Part shown: piece by piece, positions 1-8,545 of the stretch
How positions within the stretch are numbered: the first letter of the stretch is position 1
How the letters are laid out: every line of letters begins with the position of its first letter
DNA from: an uncultured Spirochaetaceae bacterium
GTDB lineage: Bacteria; Spirochaetota; Spirochaetia; Sphaerochaetales; Sphaerochaetaceae
Direction of reading: 5' to 3'
Length of the DNA: 53,589 nt
NCBI GenBank assembly: GCA_944389105.1
Contig: CALXLD010000010.1
Coordinates: 1-53,589 of the forward strand
The notes under the pieces: generated by a model
The model's database searches: none
What the model was told of the DNA's origin: nothing
Seen by the model: only the letters and a program-made list of their open reading frames with translations
Program-made: the position numbers and the translations under genes

Positions 1-112
1 AGTTTATCCAGGGGGGGGTTATGTTATTTTAGGATTTTTCTTTTTTTGGCAGGTTTTTAGTTAAGAAATTCAGGGGATTTTTTTTCGGTTTCTTTTTTTT
101 TTCAAATTCCTC

Positions 113-140
113 TTGCTAGAAGAGGAAAGCGTGATAGAAT
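113..140 (+). promoter_or_regulatory. Promoter of the LacI-regulated sugar operon
   Basis: A -35 box TTGCTA (113-118) and a -10 box TAGAAT (135-140) are 16 bp apart. A short inverted repeat, CCTCTT-gctag-AAGAGG (109-125), overlaps the -35. Transcription would start inside the adjoining palindrome. No experimental start is known. Confidence 0.6.
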
Positions 141-160
141 TTGATTAATCGATTAATCAA
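141..160. promoter_or_regulatory. LacI-type operator (20-bp palindrome)
   Basis: The half-sites TTGATTAATC and GATTAATCAA form a perfect 20-bp palindrome with the central CG usual for LacI-family operators. It lies immediately after the -10 box and just before the Shine-Dalgarno GAAGGAGG (162-169), where a bound repressor would block initiation. The likely ligand is the LacI-family protein encoded at the end of this operon (4565-5566). Confidence 0.65.
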
Positions 161-175
161 CAGAAGGAGGAGATT

Positions 176-1465
176 ATGAGAGCATCCTTAATTAGGAAGA
201 TGGTATGCGCGCTTTTAGCGCTCTCTCTTATTGCTGTTCCTGTGATGGCACAGGGAAGCTCCGAAAGCGGAGCAGCCGCTAGTGGACCTGTGGATATCAA
301 GATAGCGACATGGACAAGCAACCCTGATCAGCTTGCACTCCTTGGCAGCTTTGTGGATGAGTTTGCTGCAAAGGAAGGAATTGAGATCAATGCAGAGTTT
401 GAATCTATAGAGTTTGGTGAATACAACACAAAGCTTTCTCTTGAACTCCAGGGTTCGGAGGCACCAGATGTGTTCTGGGTTCTTGAAACCTCAGCTCCTG
501 CATTTATTCAGTCAGGTCTTCTTGCAGAACTTGATGAGGCTCTTGCCGAGTACAATCCTGATGATTTCTCTGCAAAGGCTATGGAACTCTGGCAAAGTGG
601 TGGAAAGACATACGCTGTTCCATTCTCAACAAGTCCGTTCTTCATTCTTTATAATGCGGACCTCTTTGAGGCAGCAGGAGTTCCTGCACCGGATCAGCTT
701 GCTGCAGAGGGAAACTGGAACTGGGAAACATTCCGCGAAGTAAGCAAGGCTGTAAAGGATGCAACAGGAGTATGGGGGTATCAGACAGTTGATGGTGGTG
801 GATATGATGTCAGAATCCTTCATAACCTCTGTCCTATCATCCGTTCATATGGCGGAGATGCCTGGACAAGCGATGGCGAGATCCTGATAAATACTCCAGA
901 ATCCGCAGAAGCAGTGCAGCTTTTCCACGATATGGTTTATGTTGATGGCTCCGTAGTTCCTCCTGGAGATCAGAGCAATTTCTTTGCTGGTGCTGCAGCA
1001 ATGACAGCTGCACAGGTTTCAAGAGTCTCCAATCTGGCTGAAGCTGATTTTGCCTGGGGTGTTGCTCCAATGCCAGCTGGTCCGATGGGCGATGTTCCTA
1101 TTATCGGACAGGCAGGAATCGGTGCATTCAGCAAGGGTGACAATGTAGAGATTGCAAAGAAGCTTGTTGCTTATATGACAAATGAAGATTGCGTTGCACG
1201 TATGGCTGGTATATGGCCACCTGCAAGAATGAGTGTTCTTGCATCTGATGACTTCCTTACATCACAGCCTCTCCTTACAGCAGATCAGATGGCAATGGCT
1301 GTTGGATCCTCGATCGAGACAGGAAGAGTTCTTCCATCGCATGTCATGTATCCGCAGATTGAAGTTGAATCCAGAATCGTATGGGATAGACTCTGGAATC
1401 CTGATGCAGATGTTCAGTCTGTACTCGATGCTGTAGCAGACGTCTACGCAAAGTACATCAATTAA
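176..1465 (+). CDS. Sugar ABC transporter substrate-binding protein (family 1)
   Basis: This 429-aa extracytoplasmic solute-binding protein of the CUT1 class should deliver a mono- or oligosaccharide to the two permeases encoded just downstream. Residues 1-25 form a signal peptide (basic start, hydrophobic core, cleavage after VMA); the mature protein starts QGSSES and has no lipobox Cys. The body has the usual two-lobe features, including an APDVFWV segment near residue 95 and a YNADLFEAAGVP segment typical of family 1. The ATG has a strong Shine-Dalgarno GGAGGAG. It is first in its operon, behind a promoter and a LacI-type palindrome. The sugar cannot be told from sequence. Confidence 0.9.
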   Translation: MRASLIRKMVCALLALSLIAVPVMAQGSSESGAAASGPVDIKIATWTSNPDQLALLGSFVDEFAAKEGIEINAEFESIEFGEYNTKLSLELQGSEAPDVFWVLETSAPAFIQSGLLAELDEALAEYNPDDFSAKAMELWQSGGKTYAVPFSTSPFFILYNADLFEAAGVPAPDQLAAEGNWNWETFREVSKAVKDATGVWGYQTVDGGGYDVRILHNLCPIIRSYGGDAWTSDGEILINTPESAEAVQLFHDMVYVDGSVVPPGDQSNFFAGAAAMTAAQVSRVSNLAEADFAWGVAPMPAGPMGDVPIIGQAGIGAFSKGDNVEIAKKLVAYMTNEDCVARMAGIWPPARMSVLASDDFLTSQPLLTADQMAMAVGSSIETGRVLPSHVMYPQIEVESRIVWDRLWNPDADVQSVLDAVADVYAKYIN

Positions 1466-1483
1466 GACTAGAGGGAGGAACCA

Positions 1484-2383
1484 ATGCTTAAGAAGCAGTC
1501 AAAACTGGCAAGAGGTGAGGCCGTTACCGGATATCTGTTTATCCTGCCTCAGATGCTTGGATTCATAATCCTTGTATTGGTTCCTCTTGTAATGGTCTTC
1601 GTCTATTCCTTTGAATCCCGGAATCTTCTTTTCGGGAATCTGGGATTCACAGGATTGGATAATTATAAAACCCTTGTTGAGGATGACCTTTTCTTCATAA
1701 CGCTGAAGAACACTATCATTTTCTCATTAGGTGTTGTTCCATTGAATCTTGTGCTTTCTCTTGCGCTTGCGCTCTATCTCGGTGCAAATGCTGCAGGTGC
1801 GAAAGTTGTTAGAAGCGTCATATTCCTGCCTGTTATAACTTCTGGTGTTGCATGGGCGATTGTCTTCAAATACCTTTTCCAGGGAGGGGAAGCCGGTCCG
1901 ATAAACTACATTCTTTCATTCATAGGGATAGAAGGGCCGAACTGGCTGCATGAAAAAGGCTGGGCTATGTTCGCTGTTGTGATTTCCAGGGTTCTGAAGA
2001 ACCTTGGTATGAATGTTCTGATTTTCATGGGTGCTGTCATGAATCTTCCTCAGGATGTTCTTGAGGCAGGGAGGATTGACGGAGCTACCAAACCCGTTCT
2101 TTTCTGGAAGATAAAGCTTCCGCTTCTGATGCCATCAATCCTGATGGTTATGATCGTAACCGTAATAGGGTCGATGAGAGTTTTTGATACCATTAAGCTC
2201 ATGACTGATGGTGGTCCTGAGGGGTCTACAATGGTTCTCGTCTATTACATTTACCATCAGGCATTCCGGACATTCAACATCGGATATGCATCATCTGTTG
2301 CAGTGGTGCTGTTCCTGATAGTTCTTGGACTGACCATAATCCAGTGGTCACTCAGAAAGAGGGCATCGTATTATGAAGAGTAA
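1484..2383 (+). CDS. Sugar ABC transporter permease, MalF-like
   Basis: This 299-aa inner-membrane permease has about six hydrophobic helices and the binding-protein-dependent transport signature around residues 194-215 (EAGRIDGA followed by KIKLPLL), the EAA loop that contacts the ATPase. It starts 18 bp after the binding-protein gene with Shine-Dalgarno GGGAGGAA, and its last 11 bp overlap the next permease, so the two are probably translated together. No ATPase gene is present; CUT1 systems often share an MsmX/UgpC-type ATPase encoded elsewhere. Confidence 0.9.
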   Translation: MLKKQSKLARGEAVTGYLFILPQMLGFIILVLVPLVMVFVYSFESRNLLFGNLGFTGLDNYKTLVEDDLFFITLKNTIIFSLGVVPLNLVLSLALALYLGANAAGAKVVRSVIFLPVITSGVAWAIVFKYLFQGGEAGPINYILSFIGIEGPNWLHEKGWAMFAVVISRVLKNLGMNVLIFMGAVMNLPQDVLEAGRIDGATKPVLFWKIKLPLLMPSILMVMIVTVIGSMRVFDTIKLMTDGGPEGSTMVLVYYIYHQAFRTFNIGYASSVAVVLFLIVLGLTIIQWSLRKRASYYEE

Positions 2384-3206
2384 TAAAGTAGTCAATAAGA
2401 CAATTTACTATATTGTTGTTGCAGCGATAGTCATTGTATTCATCTATCCATTCTGGTGGATGGTCACGAATTCTCTTAATTCAATCAATGAGATTTTCTC
2501 AAAGCCATCGCTCCTTCCTAAATCATGGATGTGGCACAACTATATTGAGATATTCCAGGTACAGCCATTTGCTAGGCATTATCTGAATACTCTGGCTGTT
2601 GCGCTTCTTGGAACCCTTGGTAATGTTTTTATCTCTGCTCTTTCGGGGTATGCATTTGCTAGGTTGAGATTTCCCGGACGTTCTGGGCTGTTCATCCTGC
2701 TGCTTACAGCTCTGATGATGCCCATAGAGGTAACAATAGTGCCGATGTACTTCATGATGAACAGCATCGGTGCAAATGATACCCTTGTCCCTCTGATTCT
2801 GATACCTGTGTTCTGTTCGCAGGGGGCGTTCTCTGCTTTCATGCTGAGGCAGCATTTCATCACGGTACCTAAGGAGCTGGAAGAAGCCGCTCGTCTTGAT
2901 GGGCTCCGTCCTGCAGGAATCTTCTTCCGTATCATGCTTCCTATATCAGTGCCTGTATTGAGTTCTGCTGCGATTCTGGCTTTCCTTTCTGTCTGGAATA
3001 TGTATCTTGAGCCGCTTGTTTTTGTATCAAGTCTCGACAAGTTTACGCTTCCGCTCTCACTGTCGAATTTCAATGATACATATGGTCTTCCACAGTGGAA
3101 TCTCCAGCTGGCAGCAACAACGCTTTCTGTTATTCCTGTAATGATTTTCTACCTTATATTCCAGAATAAGATTTCCGATGCGATGGTCTCTTCTGGCATG
3201 AAATGA
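2373..3206 (+). CDS. Sugar ABC transporter permease, MalG-like
   Basis: This 277-aa partner permease of the MalG/UgpE type has an N-terminal helix followed by a loop with FWWMVTNSLN, about six membrane segments in all, and an EAA loop at residues 170-191 (EAARLDGL, then RIMLPIS). The start overlaps the preceding permease by 11 bp. With the gene before it, it should form the heterodimeric channel of the importer. It is followed after 10 bp by the FAD-dependent oxidoreductase, consistent with one transcript. Confidence 0.9.
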   Translation: MKSNKVVNKTIYYIVVAAIVIVFIYPFWWMVTNSLNSINEIFSKPSLLPKSWMWHNYIEIFQVQPFARHYLNTLAVALLGTLGNVFISALSGYAFARLRFPGRSGLFILLLTALMMPIEVTIVPMYFMMNSIGANDTLVPLILIPVFCSQGAFSAFMLRQHFITVPKELEEAARLDGLRPAGIFFRIMLPISVPVLSSAAILAFLSVWNMYLEPLVFVSSLDKFTLPLSLSNFNDTYGLPQWNLQLAATTLSVIPVMIFYLIFQNKISDAMVSSGMK

Positions 3207-3216
3207 GGAGTGATTT

Positions 3217-4572
3217 ATGAATACCAATCTTGAATATGATGTTGTAGTAGCTGGAGGCGGAGTCGCTGGTGTAATGGCTGCTGTTGCTTCCTCTCGTCAT
3301 GGAGCAAGGACGCTTCTGGTTGAGGAGACTGGACTTCTTGGAGGAAGCCTCACAACTTGCGGTACAGGTCCGATGATGACGTTCCATGCTGGGGAGGAGC
3401 AGGTTATAAAAGGGCTTGGTGAGGAGCTTGTAGCAAGGCTTAAGGCAAAGAATCTCTCTCCAGGCCATACAGTGGACAGCACAGGATACACCTATACAGT
3501 TACACCTTTTGATACAGAAGGTATGAAGAGAGAACTTGAGCTGATGCTTCTGGAAAGCGGAGCTAAGGTTCTGTACCATGCGAAAATCGTGAAAGCTGAA
3601 GTGAAAGAAGGACTTGCCTCCTCAATAACGATAGCTTCAATGGGATACCTGATTAACATAAAAGGGAAGGTATTTATCGATGCAACCGGTGATGCCATTC
3701 TTCTGAAGCTTGCGGGAGTTCCTGTTGCATCCGGCAGAGAGCCGGATGGTGTCAATCAGCCTATGACGATGAACTTCAAGCTTTCAGGTGTGGATATACC
3801 TCTGATCAGGGATATCATGGAGAAGGATGTGGAACTGTTCCCGTTCCTGAAACAGCATCCTAAAGGACTTGAGAAGAAGGCTGCCCGTCTGTCATTCTCT
3901 GGTTTCCAGGAGATAATGAAGAAGGGAATCTCCTCCGGCGAGCTTGATATTGACCGTGACATTGTCCTTTGCTTCGAGACTAACAACCTCAATGAAGTGA
4001 TTGTGAATATGACCAGGATTCCTCATCTTGATCCTCTTGATCCTTTTGATATCTCTCTTGCAGAGACAGAAGGAAGAAGACAGGTCTGGGAGATGTATGC
4101 CTATCTGAAGAAACATGTTCCAGGTTTTTCTGAGGCTGTTCTTCTTACATCAGGACCTAGAGTCGGTGTCAGGAGCTCAGGAAGAATGGTTGGCTGCTAT
4201 GCTATAACGGCAGAGGATATTCTATCAGAAACTAAGTTTGATGACGGAATTGCATGCTGTGGCTATCCTATTGATATCCATTCAGATGGAGCAGAGACAA
4301 AGAGCACATTCCTCAGGTGGGGTGGTTATTATTCAATACCATATCGCTGTCTCATAAATAGCAGTGTTCCTAATGTAATGGCCGCTGGCAGGGATATATC
4401 ATCAACATTTGAAGCTCATGCTTCCCTGCGGCTGAGTCCATGCTGCACTGCAACAGGACAGGCTGCGGGAACGGCGGCAGCCCAGGCCATTGCCGATGGC
4501 GTTCTTCCTCTTGATGTTGATACCGCTAAACTGCGACAATCTCTTAGAGAAGATGGAGCTGTAGTTGAATAA
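3217..4572 (+). CDS. FAD-dependent oxidoreductase (FAD_oxidored family)
   Basis: This 451-aa flavoprotein begins with a Rossmann nucleotide-binding motif (VVVAGGGVAGVMAA, residues 8-21) and an acidic residue ending the second strand (LLVEE). A GDAILLKLAGVP segment and a C-terminal SPCCTATGQAAGTAAAQA segment are typical of the FAD-dependent oxidoreductase family Pfam names FAD_oxidored. It has no signal peptide, so it should be cytoplasmic. Shine-Dalgarno GAGGAG precedes the ATG. Its place between the transporter and the LacI regulator implies it oxidises, or otherwise converts, the imported carbohydrate or a derivative, but the substrate is unknown. Confidence 0.8.
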   Translation: MNTNLEYDVVVAGGGVAGVMAAVASSRHGARTLLVEETGLLGGSLTTCGTGPMMTFHAGEEQVIKGLGEELVARLKAKNLSPGHTVDSTGYTYTVTPFDTEGMKRELELMLLESGAKVLYHAKIVKAEVKEGLASSITIASMGYLINIKGKVFIDATGDAILLKLAGVPVASGREPDGVNQPMTMNFKLSGVDIPLIRDIMEKDVELFPFLKQHPKGLEKKAARLSFSGFQEIMKKGISSGELDIDRDIVLCFETNNLNEVIVNMTRIPHLDPLDPFDISLAETEGRRQVWEMYAYLKKHVPGFSEAVLLTSGPRVGVRSSGRMVGCYAITAEDILSETKFDDGIACCGYPIDIHSDGAETKSTFLRWGGYYSIPYRCLINSSVPNVMAAGRDISSTFEAHASLRLSPCCTATGQAAGTAAAQAIADGVLPLDVDTAKLRQSLREDGAVVE

Positions 4573-5566
4573 GAGAGTTACGTTATCGGATGTAGCAGAG
4601 GGGGCAGGTGTTTCAAGAGCAACTGCCTCTGCTGTTCTTAGCGGTCAGGATGGTAAGAGCATAAGAGTGAGCAACGAGAGACGCAAGCAGATTCTGTCGG
4701 TTGCCCATTCCCTTGGCTATGTCCCGAATACAGCTGCCCAGCATCTGAAACGTGGTGATGATAATCATATAATTGCTGTATTTACATATGAGAATATTTT
4801 CCCCGCTGATCCAAAGAGCGAATACTATCTCTTTTTTGCTGGAATCCAGCGTGAAGCTGAGCGGGATGATTATGATATTCTTATTCTCAATAACTGGGCG
4901 AAGGATAAGTCACGCAGCTCAAGGATCAGGCTTGCCTCTGGTGCAATCATGATTGGTGTAACAAGGGATGATGAGCATATTACATCTCTTGTGAAGCAGG
5001 AGTTTCCTCTTGTCTTCGTCGGAAGAAGGGAAATCGGGAATGCTCTGCCTGTTCATTTCGTTACTTTCGACTATAAACCTGCTGTAGAGGAAGTCATTTC
5101 CCTTGTTTCAAGGCACTCCGATGGCAGTATAGTTTATGTGTCGTCAATGCTTTCGACAGCAGAGCCTTCTGCTGATAAAAGCTTCTTTCTGCATGAAGCT
5201 GCAGAAAAAAAACAGATTGAGATAAAAGATGTAATCATTTCGGATGAGGTAAGTCCTGCTGCAATTGAGACAGTCCTTGCATCCCGGACAGTGATTTTTG
5301 ACCGGCTGTTCATTGCAGATCTGTTTGCTCCTGTCTTCAGAGAGAAAGGACTTGTTGTCGGAAGAGATATCTTTGGTGCTATTCTTGAGGATGACTGGAC
5401 GGGAACTCATCCGGAGTGGACCAGATGGAGCAATAAAAGACTTGAGCTGGGATCTCTGGCGGTCCGTCATCTGATCAGCTCTCTTGCAGGAAAGAATGTT
5501 AAAGAGAATTTCCTTGTAGATCTTCCCGTGATAGAGTCGGATAGCACGGCATTTCCTTTCCTTTGA
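4565..5566 (+). CDS. LacI-family transcriptional regulator
   Basis: This 333-aa repressor has an N-terminal LacI helix-turn-helix (TLSDVAEGAGVSRATASAVL, residues 6-25) and hinge region, followed by a periplasmic-binding-protein-like sensor domain. The start is a TTG that overlaps the oxidoreductase stop by 8 bp, the only start that keeps the helix-turn-helix whole; the ribosome site is weak (GGAG), which suggests coupling and low expression. As last gene of the operon it probably autoregulates through the palindrome at 141-160, with the transported sugar as likely inducer. The 189 bp that follow contain only a weak AACAGT/ACTGTT hairpin. Confidence 0.9.
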   Translation: MNKRVTLSDVAEGAGVSRATASAVLSGQDGKSIRVSNERRKQILSVAHSLGYVPNTAAQHLKRGDDNHIIAVFTYENIFPADPKSEYYLFFAGIQREAERDDYDILILNNWAKDKSRSSRIRLASGAIMIGVTRDDEHITSLVKQEFPLVFVGRREIGNALPVHFVTFDYKPAVEEVISLVSRHSDGSIVYVSSMLSTAEPSADKSFFLHEAAEKKQIEIKDVIISDEVSPAAIETVLASRTVIFDRLFIADLFAPVFREKGLVVGRDIFGAILEDDWTGTHPEWTRWSNKRLELGSLAVRHLISSLAGKNVKENFLVDLPVIESDSTAFPFL

Positions 5567-5755
5567 TTACTTTGAAAACAGTTTGTTCAGACTGTTCTGA
5601 ATAGGTTTTAGTGAATGGCTATCTGGAGCACATGTCCGCAATCTTCTGCTTCTTTCAGAATAATGATGCTTTTCTATAGCAGTGGATTCTGAATCTGATA
5701 TTTTTTCCTAACCGGAATCTGCTCCTGCTGCGTATAAGTCAGTAGGAGGATCTAA

Positions 5756-6577
5756 TTGGATAATGAAGATTATAGATTGATAAGGAAGCTGTGCCTTACG
5801 GACGATCTTGCATTTGCTGTCGGCTTGAAGGGGAATAAAGAATGTGCCTCGCTCATTGTGAATACGATACTTGGACGGTCCGACATTGTCATCACAAGCG
5901 TGCATACACAGGAACATACTATGGATGCAATCGGGCATTCCGTCATATTCGATATGTATGCCCATGACAGGAATGGAAGGCTTATCGATGTAGAGATGCA
6001 GCGAGGGAAAATTACGAAGGAAGAACTCGGTGCAAGAGCTGATTATTATGATGCGATGCTTATGCTTGGTTCTTTGCGGTCAGGGCAGAAATACAGGCGG
6101 ATGCGGGAGCGGTTTGTGATTTTCATACTGGAGAAGGATGTTCTAGGTACAGGAGAGGCAGTTTCAGAGTTTCGATACAGACGAAAAGGAGGGAGCGATC
6201 TTGCATGTGCAAAGGGAAGCATAGTGATGGCAAATGCAAAATACAATGGTACAATGAGAACGGATCTGCAAAGCCTGTACAGTGATTTTTTCCAGGAGAA
6301 TCTGGATGAGATCAGGAACCTGGAAATCAGAAAAGCCCTTTATAATGTAAAAGGCGACGAGGAGAAGATCATGAAGACATATAGCTATATAGAGAAGTTC
6401 AAGGCGGAAGGTGAAGAAAGGGGATTCAGGCTTGGGGAGCTTAAAGGCAGGAAAGATGGTAGAAGTGAAGTTGCAAGGAATATGCTCAAGGCGAATCGTC
6501 CTATCAGCGAGATCGTGTCATTCACAAATCTATCTGAAGAGGATGTGTATAGAATCGCGTCAAGCCTGAAACAATGA
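5756..6577 (+). CDS. Rpn-family PD-(D/E)XK nuclease / transposase-like protein
   Basis: This 273-aa protein belongs to the Rpn/PDDEXK_2 group, whose Escherichia coli members (RpnA-E) are nucleases promoting RecA-independent recombination. The catalytic core is visible: FDMYAHDRNGRLIDVEMQRG carries the Asp and the E-x-Q that replaces the E-x-K of other PD-(D/E)XK enzymes. Like relatives it opens with a short core-entry segment and ends with a charged helical region (KFKAEGEERGFRLGE) and a small helical tail. The start is TTG with Shine-Dalgarno AGGAGGA five bases upstream. No inverted terminal repeats were seen. Its last 12 codons and the following DNA recur at 16568-16638. Confidence 0.85.
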   Translation: MDNEDYRLIRKLCLTDDLAFAVGLKGNKECASLIVNTILGRSDIVITSVHTQEHTMDAIGHSVIFDMYAHDRNGRLIDVEMQRGKITKEELGARADYYDAMLMLGSLRSGQKYRRMRERFVIFILEKDVLGTGEAVSEFRYRRKGGSDLACAKGSIVMANAKYNGTMRTDLQSLYSDFFQENLDEIRNLEIRKALYNVKGDEEKIMKTYSYIEKFKAEGEERGFRLGELKGRKDGRSEVARNMLKANRPISEIVSFTNLSEEDVYRIASSLKQ

Positions 6578-6612
6578 ATTATGTAACTGAATTGAGTTGA
6601 AATATTGTCGGT
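6542..6612 (+). repeat. Direct repeat copy 1 (3' end of the rpn gene and downstream)
   Basis: Seventy-one bases covering the last 12 codons of the rpn gene and 35 bases beyond the stop are repeated in the same orientation at 16568-16638, with 65 of 71 positions identical by eye. The identity begins abruptly at a GATGTGTATAGA segment. The two copies are 10,026 bp apart and bracket the AT-rich sugar island. Confidence 0.85.
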
Positions 6613-6738
6613 CTATAAAAACTCCTTCCAGTATTATGATGGCTTATAAAGTGCTGTTTAAATGAAAACAATTAATTGATATATAACTAATTATAAATAC
6701 TCCTTCAAAGGATTGATTTTCTTTTTCCATCTTTTTGA

Positions 6739-7275
6739 AATAAATCCCTTGCCTTGTTTGAGTACACTATTTCATGGGCAAGTGGTTCAGAGACTGCAAG
6801 TGGATATACAATTACACCATCAACACTTTTTGCCTATGATAGTACAGTTGTAAGTGGCGAAAATTTCAAAGCTGCTGATATTGGTAAGAGCTGGGATGTG
6901 GATCTTTATCTTAAAGATGATGAGACAAAGCATCATTCTGTGAATATTCCTGTTCAGGATTCTTATGCAAGTGGTACAGTCGCAGTTGAAACTGGCATTC
7001 AGAAAGAAGTTGGCTCAACACTTACTTCTGCTGATTTTGATGGAAAAGTTACTGCATATTTGGCTTCGCAGAATTCAACAGGTGATAAGGTAAGTGTTCC
7101 TGTAGCAAATATTTCGTTCAGGGTTGGCTCAACGGAGGCTCCACTTGTGACAAGCTATCAGGTTCCACATTTTGATGATACAGATTTATCAGTCTATGTG
7201 TATGTTGGCATTAATGGACAGACACCTGTTTCTGCTACAGTCGCAACTATTGATGTTGTGAAATCAGCAAATTGA
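6739..7275 (+). pseudogene. 5'-truncated fragment of an unrecognised beta-rich protein
   Basis: An open frame of about 178 codons runs from an in-frame stop at 6736 to TGA at 7273. It has no ATG, no Shine-Dalgarno and no signal peptide; the only upstream start is a TTG at 6754. The translation is rich in Ser, Thr, Val and Asp in short alternating strands (for example DLYLKDDETKHHSVNIPVQ), like the outer part of a secreted or surface protein. I do not recognise the family. Its position just after the rpn gene suggests the C-terminal remainder of a larger gene cut by rearrangement. A real gene starting at the TTG cannot be excluded. Confidence 0.5.
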
Positions 7276-7282
7276 TGTTATT

Positions 7283-7311
7283 GCCTGCTCTTCCATTTTA
7301 GAAGAGTAGGC
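7283..7311 (+). terminator. Hairpin after the truncated ORF
   Basis: GCCTGCTCTTC (7283-7293) pairs with GAAGAGTAGGC (7301-7311) across a 7-base loop, with one G-T pair. There is no run of T after it, so it may be a weak or degraded terminator, or an RNA-stabilising hairpin. Confidence 0.4.
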
Positions 7312-7329
7312 GTCCTAGAGGAGGACGAT

Positions 7330-7521
7330 ATGGAAACAAGATCCACGTCCCTCCGAATCAGGATTACAAACGAGAAGCGTCAGGAATGCTTAAAGCTCTT
7401 TGCGCAGGGATACGGATATAAAAAGACCGCTCAGCTTGCAGGGCTGAACACATACACAGTCCGTGAGTATAAAAGACGGTATGCCATAGGAGATAATTCC
7501 TGGGCAGATAGGGGAAGATGA
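7330..7521 (+). CDS. Small helix-turn-helix protein, transposase OrfA-like
   Basis: This 63-aa protein is almost entirely one helix-turn-helix: ITNEKRQECLKLFAQGYGYK, then KTAQLAGLNTYTVREYKRRY. The pattern of a GYGYKK-type turn and a V-R-x-x-K recognition helix is that of the N-terminal DNA-binding part of IS3-type OrfA proteins. It lacks the leucine zipper of a full OrfA and no OrfB follows, so it is either an IS remnant or a domesticated mini-regulator. The Shine-Dalgarno GAGGAGG (7318-7324) is good but partly inside a CGTCCT/AGGACG hairpin (7311-7327). The 225 bp after it hold no gene I can support. Confidence 0.6.
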   Translation: METRSTSLRIRITNEKRQECLKLFAQGYGYKKTAQLAGLNTYTVREYKRRYAIGDNSWADRGR

Positions 7522-7746
7522 TTCCCCGATGAATTTGGATGAAGAGAGAATAGCATCTCCTTCCTCAAAGATTTTCTACTTGGGGCAGCGTTTCGCTGGC
7601 CCATTGTTTTTATCAGAGGTCCCTGTCAACGATGGAGTTATCTTATAAAATATCGATATGTATGTTAAATGACGTTATTATCGTAAAAGACTTAGTTCAT
7701 TATGTTCTTCTTGTTTAAAATTACAAACTATATGTTTTTCATGTAT

Positions 7747-8415
7747 CTAATTTTTGACAATATCATTTAATTCTGTGAGGAACGAAAGTTTGTTTTTGGC
7801 AGCAAAGAATGCTCGACCAATTACTGCAACATCAAGACCGCTATCATAGAGCTCTTTTATATTTGGCTTGCCGATACCTCCATCACAGCCAATCAGGTAA
7901 TTAAAACCATGTTTTTCTCTTATCAAATTAAGTTCTTTGACTTTGTCATTCATTTGCGGAATAAATTTCTGGCCTGGTATTCCAGGATTTACTGTCATTA
8001 CAAGTACATAGTCTATGATGGGAAGTATAGTGATGATTGAAGATACTGGAGTTCCTGGATTTAACGCAATCCCGGCAAGTTTGCCTTCTTGTTTGATTAT
8101 TGATATAGCTGCCCAGATATGTTTTGTTGACTCAATATGAATAGTTATCATATCAGCACCAGCTTGAGCAAACCCTGATATAAATTTTTCTGGATTCATA
8201 ACCATCAGATGAATATCAAAGAACAATTTTGAAAGTTCCCTTGCCTCTTGTATAAATTTTAATCCAAAGGAGATTTCGGGAACATAATTACCATCCATTA
8301 CATCAAAGTGAGAATATGTAGCACCCGAATCAGAAATTTCCTGAAGGCTTTTTTCTATATTAGTAAATGAGCCTCCAAACAATGAAGGAGAAAATATTAT
8401 GTTTCTGTTTTTCAT
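7747..8415 (-). CDS. Ribulose/allulose-phosphate 3-epimerase family protein
   Basis: This 222-aa TIM-barrel protein of the Rpe/AlsE family should epimerise C3 of a ketose phosphate. Family landmarks are present: SPSLFGG at the start, HFDVMDG (metal His and Asp), FDIHLMVMNP, a catalytic Asp in CDGGIGK, and a phosphate-binding GRAFFA near the end. The loop usually written NPGFGGQ reads NPGIPGQKFIPQM, closer to allulose-6-phosphate epimerases than to housekeeping Rpe. I chose the ATG at 8415 because it directly precedes the first strand; an upstream TTG would add 16 residues with no ribosome site. It is divergent from the DeoR regulator. Confidence 0.8.
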   Translation of the reverse strand: MKNRNIIFSPSLFGGSFTNIEKSLQEISDSGATYSHFDVMDGNYVPEISFGLKFIQEARELSKLFFDIHLMVMNPEKFISGFAQAGADMITIHIESTKHIWAAISIIKQEGKLAGIALNPGTPVSSIITILPIIDYVLVMTVNPGIPGQKFIPQMNDKVKELNLIREKHGFNYLIGCDGGIGKPNIKELYDSGLDVAVIGRAFFAAKNKLSFLTELNDIVKN

Positions 8416-8545
8416 GTTGTATACTTTATCACGTTTTAATTTTTCTGTATAATATTTTAACAAAAAATATTATTTTGATAAAATTTTATTCAGTATGTTA
8501 GAAATATGTGTTGAAATTAGCACATTCATGGTGTAAGTTATTCAT

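Noticed and set aside
11..18. Run of eight G, and T-runs at 81-102, as a phase-variation tract
   Set aside because: They lie about 95 bp or more upstream of the -35 and outside any reading frame, so slippage has no clear target.
5756..6577. The rpn gene as a complete insertion sequence
   Set aside because: I found no terminal inverted repeats or target-site duplication flanking the gene itself; only the 71-bp direct repeat was seen.
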